Part shown: piece by piece, positions 34,645 through 43,184 of the stretch
How positions within the stretch are numbered: the stretch's first letter is position 1
Layout: every line of letters begins with the position of its first letter
DNA from: Rhizobium anhuiense
Lineage (GTDB): Bacteria; Pseudomonadota; Alphaproteobacteria; Rhizobiales; Rhizobiaceae
Direction of reading: 5' to 3'
Length of the DNA stretch: 64,000 nucleotides
Assembly: GCF_003985145.1 (NCBI RefSeq)
Contig: NZ_ML133529.1
Coordinates: 174,960 to 238,959 of the forward strand
Made by a program: the position numbers and the translations under genes
The notes under the pieces: generated by a model
What the model was told of the DNA's origin: nothing
The model's input: only the letters and a program-made list of their open reading frames with translations
Databases searched by the model: none

Positions 34645-35967
34645 ATGAACAAGATCGCTTTTTTCCTGTCCGCAGGATTGACCAGCCTATCGTTATCCGT
34701 TCCGGCAATGGCAGCCACGAAGATCCAGTGGTGGCACGCAATGGGCGGCGAGAATGGCGCGAAGCTTGAACAGATCGCCAAGGGGTTCAACGCATCTCAA
34801 TCTGACTATGAGATCGTTCCGGTATTCAAGGGCACCTATGACGAGACGCTGACGGGCGCCATTGCTGCGTTCCGCGCCAACCAGCAGCCCGCAATCGTAC
34901 AGGTCTATGAAGTTGGTACCGGCACCATGATGGCAGCACAGGGTGCGGTCTATCCCGTTTACCAGTTGATGAAGGACGAAGGTGAGGCCTGGGACCAGAG
35001 CAAATTCATTGCTCCGGTCGTCGGTTACTACTCTGACACCAGCGGCAACGTTCTGTCCTTGCCGTTCAATTCCTCGACGCCGATCCTGTATTACAACAAG
35101 GATATCTTCAAGAAAGCAGGGCTTGACCCGGAAACGCCGCCGAAAACATGGGCGGACGTTGAAGCCTTTTCGCGGACGATCATGAAGTCCGGCGCAGCTA
35201 AATGCGGTTTCACCAGCGCCTGGATCTCCTGGATCCAGACTGAGAACCTGAATGCCCTGCACGATAAGCCGTATTCCACCAAGGCCAACGGTTTTGGCGG
35301 CTTGGACGCAGAATTCACCTTCAACAATGATCTCACGATCCGCCATTGGGGCAATCTGAAGAAGTGGCAGGACGAGGGGCTCTTCAAATTTGGAGGACCT
35401 GGCGGCGGCGATAACGCTCCTCCGATGTTCTATTCTCAGGAATGCGCGATGTACATGAATTCGTCCGCCGGTCGGGCAGGGGTCATCAACAACGCAAAGG
35501 CTTTCAAGGTCGGTTTTGCGCCGCTTCCCTACTATGACGACGTTATTCCGCAGCCGCTCAACTCGATTATCGGCGGCGCCACTCTCTGGACACTGAAAGG
35601 TCGCCCGGAAGAGGAGTACAAAGGTGTCGCGAAGTTCTTCACCTACCTGCAGAAGCCGGAAGTCCAAGCCGATTGGCATCAGTTCTCGGGCTACCTGCCG
35701 ATAACGGAGGCTGCCTATAAGCTGGGCCAGGATCAGGGCTATTACGAGAAGAACCCCGGAGCAGATATCGGCATCAAGCAACTGACGCGGGTGACACCCA
35801 CCGACAATTCCAAGGGCATCCGTTTCGGCAACTACGTCCAGGTGCGTGGCATTATCGACGATGAGTTTGCGGCCTTGCTGGGCGAGAAGAAGACGGCGAA
35901 GGAAGCAGTTGATTCCGTGGTCGCAAGAGGCAACGAACAGCTTCGCGATTTCCAGTCCGCCAACTAA
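34645..35967 (+). CDS. ugpB: sn-Glycerol-3-phosphate-binding periplasmic protein
   Basis: Binding protein of the Ugp importer, 440 residues, with a Sec signal peptide ending VPAMA-A (about residue 23). Strong family matches are visible along the sequence: QVYEVGTGTMMAAQGAVYPVYQL, LPFNSSTPILYYNKDIFKKAGLDPE in part, NSIIGGATLW and GYYEKNPGADIG. Ugp imports sn-glycerol-3-phosphate and glycerophosphodiesters. ATG at 34645 follows GGGAGTGAGG. A stable hairpin separates it from ugpA, and a GlpR-like palindrome lies upstream. Confidence 0.95.
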   Translation: MNKIAFFLSAGLTSLSLSVPAMAATKIQWWHAMGGENGAKLEQIAKGFNASQSDYEIVPVFKGTYDETLTGAIAAFRANQQPAIVQVYEVGTGTMMAAQGAVYPVYQLMKDEGEAWDQSKFIAPVVGYYSDTSGNVLSLPFNSSTPILYYNKDIFKKAGLDPETPPKTWADVEAFSRTIMKSGAAKCGFTSAWISWIQTENLNALHDKPYSTKANGFGGLDAEFTFNNDLTIRHWGNLKKWQDEGLFKFGGPGGGDNAPPMFYSQECAMYMNSSAGRAGVINNAKAFKVGFAPLPYYDDVIPQPLNSIIGGATLWTLKGRPEEEYKGVAKFFTYLQKPEVQADWHQFSGYLPITEAAYKLGQDQGYYEKNPGADIGIKQLTRVTPTDNSKGIRFGNYVQVRGIIDDEFAALLGEKKTAKEAVDSVVARGNEQLRDFQSAN

Positions 35968-35978
35968 TGGGCTCCGTG

Positions 35979-36007
35979 ACGGGGGCTGGTGAAAGACCGG
36001 CCCCCGT
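35979..36007 (+). terminator. Strong stem-loop between ugpB and ugpA
   Basis: 12-bp stem with one T.G pair: ACGGGGGCTGGT (35979-35990) with ACCGGCCCCCGT (35996-36007), loop GAAAG, followed by TTCCC. Starts 11 bases after the ugpB stop. Likely a partial terminator or 3'-protecting structure that raises binding-protein mRNA relative to permease mRNA. Confidence 0.75.
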
Positions 36008-36032
36008 TTCCCATCCGTCAGTGTGAGGGCCC

Positions 36033-36917
36033 ATGCAAACCAAACGGACCGTATTTCCCAACAAGCTTTTGCCTTACCTGCTCATCGCTCCCCAAATTTT
36101 CGTGACCGTGGTATTTTTCCTTTGGCCTGCGGGAACTGCATTCTGGCAATCTTTCCTGCGTCAGGACGCTTTCGGTTTCAAAACGACCTTCGTCTGGTTT
36201 GAAAACTACCGTCGGCTCTTTGCCGATCCGATCTACATCAATGCCTTCGGCCACACGCTCATCTTCGCCATACTCGTGACGGTCCTATCAACGTCGATTG
36301 CGCTGCTCCTGGCTGCAGCGGCAATGCGCGTGTTGCGCACCTCTCGAATCTATTCGACCTTGCTCATTTGGCCCTATGCCGTCGCCCCCGCGATCGCCGG
36401 CATTCTTTGGTGGTTCATGTTCAATCCATCGATCGGCATCGTCGCCTATATGTTGCGGGCAATGGGAATCAATTGGAATCATCTGATCAATCCCGACGAT
36501 GCCATGGTCCTGATCGTGATCGCGGCGACGTGGAAGCAGATTTCCTATAATTTCTTGTTCTTCTTGGCTGCGCTGCAATCCGTCCCACGCTCGCTTCAGG
36601 AAGCCGGGGCCATCGACGGAGCCGGTCCGATGAAGCGTTTCTGGACGATCGTGTTCCCGCTGATCTCACCGACGACTTTCTATCTGATCGTCATCAATAT
36701 CGTCTACGCGATGTTCGACACATTCGGCATCGTTCATGCAACCACCCAAGGCGGACCGGCGCGCGCGACGGAAATCCTTGTCTACAAAGTCTATTTCGAC
36801 GGGTTTATCGGGCTGAATTTGGGCTCGTCGGCGGCACAGTCGGTCATTCTCATGGTGATCGTCGTCGCTCTGACGGCCGTCCAATTCCGTTTTATCGAAC
36901 GCCGCGTACAATATTGA
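36033..36917 (+). CDS. ugpA: sn-Glycerol-3-phosphate ABC transporter permease
   Basis: Inner-membrane permease of the Ugp system, 294 residues, six helices. The EAA loop LQEAGAIDGAGPMKRFWTIVFPLISP is near 188-213. N-terminal PNKLLPYLLIAPQIFVTVVFFLWPA is typical of UgpA. Start ATG has GTGAGGG upstream. Twelve bases separate it from ugpE. Confidence 0.95.
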   Translation: MQTKRTVFPNKLLPYLLIAPQIFVTVVFFLWPAGTAFWQSFLRQDAFGFKTTFVWFENYRRLFADPIYINAFGHTLIFAILVTVLSTSIALLLAAAAMRVLRTSRIYSTLLIWPYAVAPAIAGILWWFMFNPSIGIVAYMLRAMGINWNHLINPDDAMVLIVIAATWKQISYNFLFFLAALQSVPRSLQEAGAIDGAGPMKRFWTIVFPLISPTTFYLIVINIVYAMFDTFGIVHATTQGGPARATEILVYKVYFDGFIGLNLGSSAAQSVILMVIVVALTAVQFRFIERRVQY

Positions 36918-36929
36918 GGAATTCCAAGG

Positions 36930-37778
36930 ATGGTTGAGAATCGCCCCTTCCTAAATTTCCTGGCGCACCTTGTCCTCATCATTGGCGTGACGATCGTGGT
37001 GTTTCCGGTCTACGTGGCTTTCATTGCATCAAGCCATGGCCCAAACGACTTCTTGTCAGGCGTCGTGCCGCTGACACCAGGTGGCCACATCATCGAGAAC
37101 TATTCGACGATGCTCTCATCCGGGATGACGAGCTCCGGGGCGCCGCCGATCGGGCCGATGATGATCAACTCGTTGATCATGGCGGTTGGCGTCGCCGTCG
37201 GCAAGATCGTCATCTCGATCCTTTCGGCCTTTGCCATCGTCTATTTCCGGTTTCCGTTCCGGACCCTGGCATTCTGGATGATCTTCATCACCCTGATGTT
37301 GCCGGTCGAGGTGCGTATCGTGCCGACCTACAAAGTCGTCGCCGATCTTGGAATGCTGAACAATTACAGCGGCCTCATCATCCCGCTGATCGCCTCGGCA
37401 ACGGCAACCTTCCTGTTTCGTCAGTTCTTTCTGACCGTCCCTGACGAACTGATGGAGGCCGCCCGCGTCGATGGAGCGGGACCGATGAAGTTCTTCCGGG
37501 ATATTCTGCTGCCGTTGTCGATCACCAATATCGCGGCGCTCTTCATCATCCTCTTCGTACTCGGCTGGAACCAGTATCTCTGGCCGCTCATCATAACGAC
37601 CGACCAGAGCTTCTACACAGTCGTGATGGGAATCCAGCGCATGGCAGCGGTTGCCGATGCCGAGCCCCGCTGGAACCTCGTGATGGCAGCGGTCATTCTC
37701 GCCGCCCTGCCACCCGTCCTCGTCATCGTCGCCATGCAACGCCTTTTTGTCAAAGGCCTGGTCGAAACGGAGAAATGA
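36930..37778 (+). CDS. ugpE: sn-Glycerol-3-phosphate ABC transporter permease
   Basis: Second Ugp permease, 282 residues. Features include the periplasmic SSHGPNDFLSGVVPLTPGGH segment and an EAA loop MEAARVDGAGPMKFFRDILLPLS (about 172-194). Ends with the family-typical QRLFVKGLVETEK. One base separates its stop from the ugpC start. Confidence 0.95.
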   Translation: MVENRPFLNFLAHLVLIIGVTIVVFPVYVAFIASSHGPNDFLSGVVPLTPGGHIIENYSTMLSSGMTSSGAPPIGPMMINSLIMAVGVAVGKIVISILSAFAIVYFRFPFRTLAFWMIFITLMLPVEVRIVPTYKVVADLGMLNNYSGLIIPLIASATATFLFRQFFLTVPDELMEAARVDGAGPMKFFRDILLPLSITNIAALFIILFVLGWNQYLWPLIITTDQSFYTVVMGIQRMAAVADAEPRWNLVMAAVILAALPPVLVIVAMQRLFVKGLVETEK

Positions 37779-37779
37779 A

Positions 37780-38826
37780 ATGGCAACGATCAACATCATC
37801 GACGTCAAGAAGAATTATGGTACCGTTCCAGCTGTCAAAGGCATCAACCTATCCGTTGCAGACGGCGAACTCATCGTCCTCGTCGGCCCCTCGGGCTGTG
37901 GCAAATCCACCCTGCTTCGCATGATTGCCGGGTTGGAAACGATCAGCGAAGGCCAGGTCGAGATTGCGGGCCGCAATGTCAATAAGGCAGAGCCGGCCGA
38001 CCGCGATATCGCCATGGTCTTTCAAAACTATGCGCTTTATCCGCATATGACGGTACGCGGAAATCTCGAATATGGTTTGAAAAATCGCGGCACCGAACGG
38101 GCCGAAATCAACCGTCGTGTGGCGGAAGCCGCCGAGATCCTCGAAATCGGACCGATGTTGGATCGTAAACCTCGCGAACTCTCCGGCGGGCAGCGCCAGC
38201 GGGTTGCGATGGGGCGCGCGATCGTTCGCGAGCCGGCCGCCTTCCTGTTCGATGAGCCGCTGTCCAATCTCGATGCCAAATTGCGCGTGCAGATGCGAGT
38301 TGAAATTCGTCGGCTGCAACGGCGTCTCAAGACGACCAGCATCTACGTCACCCATGACCAACTTGAAGCGATGACCCTCGCAGACCGATTGGTCGTCATG
38401 AACGGCGGACTTGTCGAACAGGTCGGAACGCCAGTGGCAGTCTACGACCGTCCGGCAAGCTTGTTTGTCGCAGGCTTCATCGGCTCGCCGCCGATGAATC
38501 TGGTACCGATCGACGTCCTCAGGGCGGCCGACGGCGCTGGGACCCTGGCATTGCCTGCCGGTACCGACATGGTCGGGCTCCGCCCGGACGCGTTACTTGT
38601 TGCCAGGCCGGCAGAGCCTTCCGTCCGTCTCAACGCAACCGTCGAGTTGCTCGAGCCAATCGGGGGAGAAAGCCATCTGCATGTGCGATTGGGGGGGGGC
38701 CAGCAGACGGTTGTCCTGACCGTACCGGGTCGTCCGGACTTTGCCGAGAATGCGAATATCGACATCTTTGCACGTGTTGACGCGATGCACCCTTTTAATA
38801 GCGATACGGGAAAACGCACAGATTGA
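37780..38826 (+). CDS. ugpC: sn-Glycerol-3-phosphate ABC transporter ATPase
   Basis: MalK-type ATPase, 348 residues. Walker A GPSGCGKST (about 37-45), Q-loop VFQNYALYPHMTV, signature LSGGQRQRVAMGRAIVREP, Walker B FLFDEPLSNLD and H-loop YVTHDQLEAMTL are all intact. The C-terminal OB-fold regulatory domain (GLRPDALL) is present. Such ATPases can be shared among CUT1 transporters. A run of nine G at 38691-38699 lies in the C-terminal domain, about 42 codons before the stop; the frame is intact as given. Confidence 0.95.
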   Translation: MATINIIDVKKNYGTVPAVKGINLSVADGELIVLVGPSGCGKSTLLRMIAGLETISEGQVEIAGRNVNKAEPADRDIAMVFQNYALYPHMTVRGNLEYGLKNRGTERAEINRRVAEAAEILEIGPMLDRKPRELSGGQRQRVAMGRAIVREPAAFLFDEPLSNLDAKLRVQMRVEIRRLQRRLKTTSIYVTHDQLEAMTLADRLVVMNGGLVEQVGTPVAVYDRPASLFVAGFIGSPPMNLVPIDVLRAADGAGTLALPAGTDMVGLRPDALLVARPAEPSVRLNATVELLEPIGGESHLHVRLGGGQQTVVLTVPGRPDFAENANIDIFARVDAMHPFNSDTGKRTD

Positions 38827-38881
38827 CTCCAGTTTATTATTTCTCCATCCAACCTTCGAAGAAGACGAAAGAGATGAGACG

Positions 38882-39631
38882 ATGACGACCGTAGAGTCGC
38901 GATCCGGGCCGAGACGCGGTGAAGTTCAGGCACATCGAGGCGCTTCTGCCGTTGCGCCTGAAAATACGATTGCTGCCTTTCGAGCGGCCGCGGACCAGGG
39001 CGCGGAATGGGTCGAACTCGACGTTGCACTTCTTGCCGACGGTACGCCGGTCGTGATCCACGACGTTTCCATCGACCGCTGTTCCTCGTCAAAGGGAAAT
39101 CTGGCCAACCTCAACGCGTCGGATCTCGCGAGAATCGACGCTGGCTCGTGGTTCAGCCCAAAATTCAAAGGCGAACCGCTGCCGACGCTGGCCCGTGTCG
39201 TTTCCGCCTTGGGCGAACTCGGTCTCAATGCCAACGTCGAGATCAAGCAGCATGCTCATCACAAATCACTCGACCAGTTGGTCAAAGTCGTTGATGAACA
39301 TTTGAAAGGGCGGGCGGCGCACACCAAGATCATGATCTCGAGCTTTGATGCCGCTGCGCTGAAGGGAATGCACGAAGTCGATCCAAGCTACGAGCTCGCC
39401 ATGCTGTGGAGCAACCTGCCCGCGGATTGGTTGGATATCCTTCGGTCAATTCCCGCAAAGACCATCCATCTCGACTACAAGGCTCTGAGTGTCGGGTTTC
39501 TCGAGGAGGCCGTGCGTCGCGGCATCGCGGTGCGGGCATGGACTTGCAATGATCCCAAGCTGCTCGCGTCTTTCTGGGAGGTGGGTTTGACTGGGGTGAT
39601 AACAGACGACCCCAGTGTCTACCTCACGTAA
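38882..39631 (+). CDS. ugpQ: Glycerophosphodiester phosphodiesterase
   Basis: Cytoplasmic GDPD-family hydrolase, 249 residues, converting glycerophosphodiesters imported by Ugp into sn-glycerol-3-phosphate and an alcohol. Catalytic and metal motifs: AHRGASAVAPENT (about 19-31), ELDVALLADGTPVVIHD (Glu and Asp ligands, catalytic His) and NVEIK. No signal peptide. Start at ATG 38882, because the frame further upstream lies inside ugpC. Ten bases before the regulator gene. Confidence 0.92.
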   Translation: MTTVESRSGPRRGEVQAHRGASAVAPENTIAAFRAAADQGAEWVELDVALLADGTPVVIHDVSIDRCSSSKGNLANLNASDLARIDAGSWFSPKFKGEPLPTLARVVSALGELGLNANVEIKQHAHHKSLDQLVKVVDEHLKGRAAHTKIMISSFDAAALKGMHEVDPSYELAMLWSNLPADWLDILRSIPAKTIHLDYKALSVGFLEEAVRRGIAVRAWTCNDPKLLASFWEVGLTGVITDDPSVYLT

Positions 39632-39640
39632 GGAGCGGCG

Positions 39641-40426
39641 ATGGGGCAGCGGATCATATCGAGCCGACAACGTGAGATCCTTGCGCTGATCGAAACGGAC
39701 GGTGTTCAGTACATCGAGGAACTGGCACGTCGGTACGATCTGACGACGCAGACGATCCGTCGCGATATCAATGCATTGTGCGATCTCGGGCACGCGCGCC
39801 GCTTCCACGGTGGCGTCGACCTGCCGGTCGAGGGCAGCAACATCTCGCTCAACGCTCGCGCCCAGCTCAACCGAAGGGCCAAGCGGCTTATCGCCAAGCG
39901 CGTCGCCGCCGACATAGGGGTCGACGCGACAGTGTTCCTGGGGATCGGCAGCACGGTTCGGTTCGTTGCCGAGGCGCTGCGTGATCACCAGGGCCTGACG
40001 GTGATTACCAACAACATCCACGTCGCCTTGAGCCTTTGCGATGCACCGAGTGTCGAGGTGCATTTGACGGGCGGCCTTTTGCGTCACGACGATCGCGACG
40101 TGGTGGGCACGGATGTGATCAGGTTCGTCGAAAAATTCTATGCGACTTACGCCGTCGTCGGCGCAGGCGCTCTAAGCCCGCTCAACGGTCTGATGGATTT
40201 CAGCTATAGCGAAGCCCAAATCACCAATGCCCTCCTTGAGAATTCACAAACGCAGATTCTGGCTGCAGACGTCAGCAAGTGGACGCGAAACGCTTCCGTG
40301 CGTGTGGCGCCATTCAGCAAACTCACCCGCTTTTATACGGATCGGCTGCCTGGCGAAGCGGCCGCCACCAATGCCCTCTCCGAGAGCGGCTTGGACGTGG
40401 TGACATGCAGCGAGGATATGGCATGA
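39641..40426 (+). CDS. DeoR/GlpR-family transcriptional repressor
   Basis: 261-residue regulator. The N-terminal DeoR winged helix (SRQREILALIETDGVQYIEELARRYDLTTQTIRRDINALC in part) is followed by a DeoR sensor domain with the phosphosugar-binding FLGIGSTV, LTGGLLRHDDRDVVG and ADVSKW motifs. GlpR relatives sense glycerol-3-phosphate, which fits the ugp context. The palindrome at 34539-34558 is the obvious operator candidate. The stop overlaps the next start (ATGA). Confidence 0.9.
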   Translation: MGQRIISSRQREILALIETDGVQYIEELARRYDLTTQTIRRDINALCDLGHARRFHGGVDLPVEGSNISLNARAQLNRRAKRLIAKRVAADIGVDATVFLGIGSTVRFVAEALRDHQGLTVITNNIHVALSLCDAPSVEVHLTGGLLRHDDRDVVGTDVIRFVEKFYATYAVVGAGALSPLNGLMDFSYSEAQITNALLENSQTQILAADVSKWTRNASVRVAPFSKLTRFYTDRLPGEAAATNALSESGLDVVTCSEDMA

Positions 40427-41217
40427 GCTATGTAGACCTTGCGCCATCAGCTCGTGAGTTACGGGACGTGCGCTACCTGTTCACCGACATCGACGATACC
40501 CTGACCACCGAAGGCAAGCTACTTCCGCAAACCTACCAAGCTCTCTGGGATCTCAGCCGGGCAGGCATTGCCGTCGTGCCGGTTACGGGCGGCTCCGCCG
40601 GTTGGTGCGAACACATCGTTCGTGCCTGGCCGGTGGCCGCGGTCGTCGGCGAAAGCGGCGCATATTGTGTCACCCGTAGGGACGGCGCAGTCGTCTTCGA
40701 CTATTGGGAAGATGCCACCCTGCAGGCTGAGCGCCAACGCCTGCATCTCCAGTCAGTGAAAGAGCTGGTTTCGCGAAGGGGCAAGACGTTCAGAATTGCC
40801 CACGATCAGGTCTTCCGGCTGGCGGACGTCGCGATCGATATCCAGGGTCACGACCCGCATGAGGTCGAGGATCTCGCGTCCAGCATAAAAGCCATTGGCG
40901 GAACGGTTGCGATCAGCTCCATTCACATCAACACGTGGATCGGCAATTACGACAAGCGGTCGATGAGCGAACGCGTCTTAACCGAGATATTCGGTATCGA
41001 CCCGGCTGAAACTCCCGCCGTTACCGCCTTCGTCGGCGACTCTCGAAACGATGCCCCGATGTTCGGCTTTATCCGCAACTCCTTCGGCGTCAACAATATC
41101 ATTCCCGTCCTTCCGCAATTGCAGTACGCACCGAAGTGGGTCTCGTTGCAGCCCGCCGGCCTTGGTTTTGCTGATATTGCGAGAACGATCTTGCAAGCAG
41201 CAGCCGCAGGTGAATGA
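40423..41217 (+). CDS. HAD-superfamily hydrolase (phosphatase)
   Basis: 264-residue cytoplasmic phosphatase-like protein. Motif I is FTDIDDTLTT (about 22-31), motif II VTGGSAG, and motif IV VGDSRNDAPMF (about 205-215), typical of HAD subclass IIB. Start overlaps the repressor stop by four bases. As last gene of the ugp cluster it may dephosphorylate glycerol-3-phosphate or another phosphate ester brought in by the system, but subclass IIB enzymes act on varied sugar phosphates and no substrate can be read from sequence. Confidence 0.85.
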   Translation: MSYVDLAPSARELRDVRYLFTDIDDTLTTEGKLLPQTYQALWDLSRAGIAVVPVTGGSAGWCEHIVRAWPVAAVVGESGAYCVTRRDGAVVFDYWEDATLQAERQRLHLQSVKELVSRRGKTFRIAHDQVFRLADVAIDIQGHDPHEVEDLASSIKAIGGTVAISSIHINTWIGNYDKRSMSERVLTEIFGIDPAETPAVTAFVGDSRNDAPMFGFIRNSFGVNNIIPVLPQLQYAPKWVSLQPAGLGFADIARTILQAAAAGE

Positions 41218-41305
41218 ACGACGATCGACTTCGTGTCATGGCGGGGTGACGGCTCTAGAGAAATAATTCCGCGAAATCATACTGCGCAGCCGTGGCCACC
41301 AGCCG

Positions 41306-42151
41306 TCAGCTTTTGACCGAGCCGGCGGTCATGCCTGCCAGGAAATAGCGTTGGGCAACCAGGTAGAGTACCAGAAGGGGCAGGGAACCAAGCACGCTCA
41401 TCGCCATCATCTCGTTCCATTCGAAGGCGTGCTGGCCCATCAGAAGCTGGATACCGATCGGAACGGTTCTGAGATCCATCGATTTCGTCAGCGTTAGCGC
41501 GAAGAGGAATTCGTTCCAGGCCAGCAGAAACGTGTAGACCGCCGTGGCGACGATCCCGGGGATGGAGACCGGAACGATGACGCGCCAGAGCGCCGTCCAG
41601 CTCGAGCCGCCGTCGACAAGGACGGCCTCGTCCAGCTCTTTCGGCAAGGTATTGAGATAGCCTGTCATTAGCAGGATGGCATAAGGCAGCGTGAAGACCA
41701 TGTAGGTCAGGATCAGCGCCAGATAGGTATCGAAGATCCTGAAGGCGACCACCATGCCGAAATAGGGGATGAGAAGGGTGATCGGCGGAACGGTCTGGGT
41801 GCTGATGATGAAGATGTTCAAAGTGTTCTTGAAGCGGAACTGATAGCGGCTGAATCCGTAGGCGGTCAGGATGGCGATAACCAGGGTCAGGCAGGTGACG
41901 ACGCCGGCGACGAAGTAGCTGTTGATGAAGAAGCGCACTTTCACCGGATCGTTGAAGATCGTCAGATAGGCGGCCACCGTAAAGTCATCCGGCAGCAGCC
42001 GCGGCGGAAGGGCGAAGATTTCCGTATTCGATTTCAGCGAACTGAAAAACATCCAGACGATCGGGAAGGTCGAAAAGACCAGGCCGATCGCCAGGCCGAG
42101 ATAGGTCAGGATGGTCGGCAATGCCGAGCTTTTGAAGGAACGCTTTGCCAT
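41306..42151 (-). CDS. Sugar ABC transporter permease (MalG type)
   Basis: CUT1 permease, 281 residues, six helices, with an EAA loop LDEAVLVDGGSSWTALWRVIVPVSIPG. ATG at 42151 is chosen because AGGTGA lies 6 bases upstream; a GTG at 42160 overlapping the previous stop is the alternative. Last gene of a binding protein-permease-permease operon that lacks an ATPase. The MalK-type ATPase at 52362-53507 in the same island is the most likely partner. Confidence 0.9.
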   Translation of the reverse strand: MAKRSFKSSALPTILTYLGLAIGLVFSTFPIVWMFFSSLKSNTEIFALPPRLLPDDFTVAAYLTIFNDPVKVRFFINSYFVAGVVTCLTLVIAILTAYGFSRYQFRFKNTLNIFIISTQTVPPITLLIPYFGMVVAFRIFDTYLALILTYMVFTLPYAILLMTGYLNTLPKELDEAVLVDGGSSWTALWRVIVPVSIPGIVATAVYTFLLAWNEFLFALTLTKSMDLRTVPIGIQLLMGQHAFEWNEMMAMSVLGSLPLLVLYLVAQRYFLAGMTAGSVKS

Positions 42152-42156
42152 GGCGG

Positions 42157-43095
42157 TCACCTGCGCTGCTGGTGTTTGATGTAGAAGTAGGTGACGCTCA
42201 TCGAAATGATGAGGATGATCATCGCGCTCGCCGAAGCCAGGGAAAACTCATACTGGGAGAAGGCGAGCTTGTAGGTGAAAGTCGAGAGCACTTCCGTCGA
42301 ATAGATCGGACCGCCGCCCGTCGTCATCCATACGAGTGGAAAAACCTGCATCGTCCAGATGAAGTCGAGAAGCGCGATGCTGATGATGATCGGCATCAAT
42401 TGCGGAATGGTGATGTACCAGAATTTTTCGAGTTCGTTGGCACCGTCGATACCGGCTGCCTCGTAAAGCTCCTTCGAAATGCCCTGGAGGCCGGCGAGCA
42501 GGCTGACCATGTAGAGCGGGTAACCCGCCCAGATGTTTGCGAAGGTCAATGCATGAATGGCGGTGCGCGTCGAAGAGAACCACTCGACCTTGAAGTTGAT
42601 GATATGGAGCGCCATCAGCACGCTGTTGACGACGCCGTTCGGATCGAGCAGCAGGCGCCAGATGATGGCGATGATGACGGCGGTGAACAGCCAGGGCAGG
42701 ATGAAGAGCACGCGCAGGATGCTGCGAATGAGCGGATCGACGCGGTTGGTGTTCAACAGCAGCGCGAAGGCCAGGCCGATGATGAAATGGAAGACGACGC
42801 TCATGATGGTAAAATAAAGCGTCTGGGCGACCGACTGCCAGAAGACCGGATTCTCGAAGATGGTCAGGTAGTTCTGGACGCCTGCGAACGCCGCATCCTT
42901 TTTCATGATGGCGCCGTCCATCAGCGAATATTTGAAGACCATCACCATCGGGAACAGCATCAGCAGAACAAGCAGCAGAGTGGCGGGCGACACGTAGAAA
43001 TACGGCACCAGCTTCCTCAAGGTGCTGTAACGAAGCCATCCTTTTCTTGGCGCTTTGGCGTGCGCAGCGACCAGAGCCGGAGCGGAATGATTCAT
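42157..43095 (-). CDS. Sugar ABC transporter permease (MalF type)
   Basis: CUT1 permease, 312 residues from ATG 43095. Membrane helices start at about residue 28 (LVPYFYVSPATLLLVLLMLFPMVMVFKYSL in part). The EAA loop is LYEAAGIDGANELEKFWYITIPQLMP. A longer frame reaches a GTG at 43137, but that codon lies inside a perfect hairpin, so the internal ATG is preferred even though its ribosome site is weak. Forms a heterodimer with the downstream permease. Confidence 0.88.
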   Translation of the reverse strand: MNHSAPALVAAHAKAPRKGWLRYSTLRKLVPYFYVSPATLLLVLLMLFPMVMVFKYSLMDGAIMKKDAAFAGVQNYLTIFENPVFWQSVAQTLYFTIMSVVFHFIIGLAFALLLNTNRVDPLIRSILRVLFILPWLFTAVIIAIIWRLLLDPNGVVNSVLMALHIINFKVEWFSSTRTAIHALTFANIWAGYPLYMVSLLAGLQGISKELYEAAGIDGANELEKFWYITIPQLMPIIISIALLDFIWTMQVFPLVWMTTGGGPIYSTEVLSTFTYKLAFSQYEFSLASASAMIILIISMSVTYFYIKHQQRR

Positions 43096-43134
43096 GAGCT
43101 GTGAGTTCCCATTCTGCCGAGATTTGACGACTTG

Positions 43135-43164
43135 CACCGGCAGCGCAATCTGGCGCTGCCGGTG
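43135..43164. terminator. Perfect 12-bp hairpin between binding-protein and permease genes
   Basis: CACCGGCAGCGC (43135-43146) pairs exactly with GCGCTGCCGGTG (43153-43164), loop AATCTG. It begins 20 bases after the binding-protein stop on the minus strand. No T run follows; likely an mRNA-stabilising or partially terminating structure. Confidence 0.75.
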
Positions 43165-43184
43165 ATTCGTGAAAGCGACGTGCT

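Noticed and set aside
41247..41308. TGACGGCT...AGCCGTCA inverted repeat between the HAD gene and the MalG-type permease as a terminator
   Set aside because: The arms are separated by 46 bases and one includes the permease stop codon; no T run. Too weak to call.
43095..43137. GTG at 43137 as start of the MalF-type permease
   Set aside because: The codon is inside the perfect hairpin 43135-43164 and there is no ribosome site; the ATG at 43095 fits the family N-terminus.
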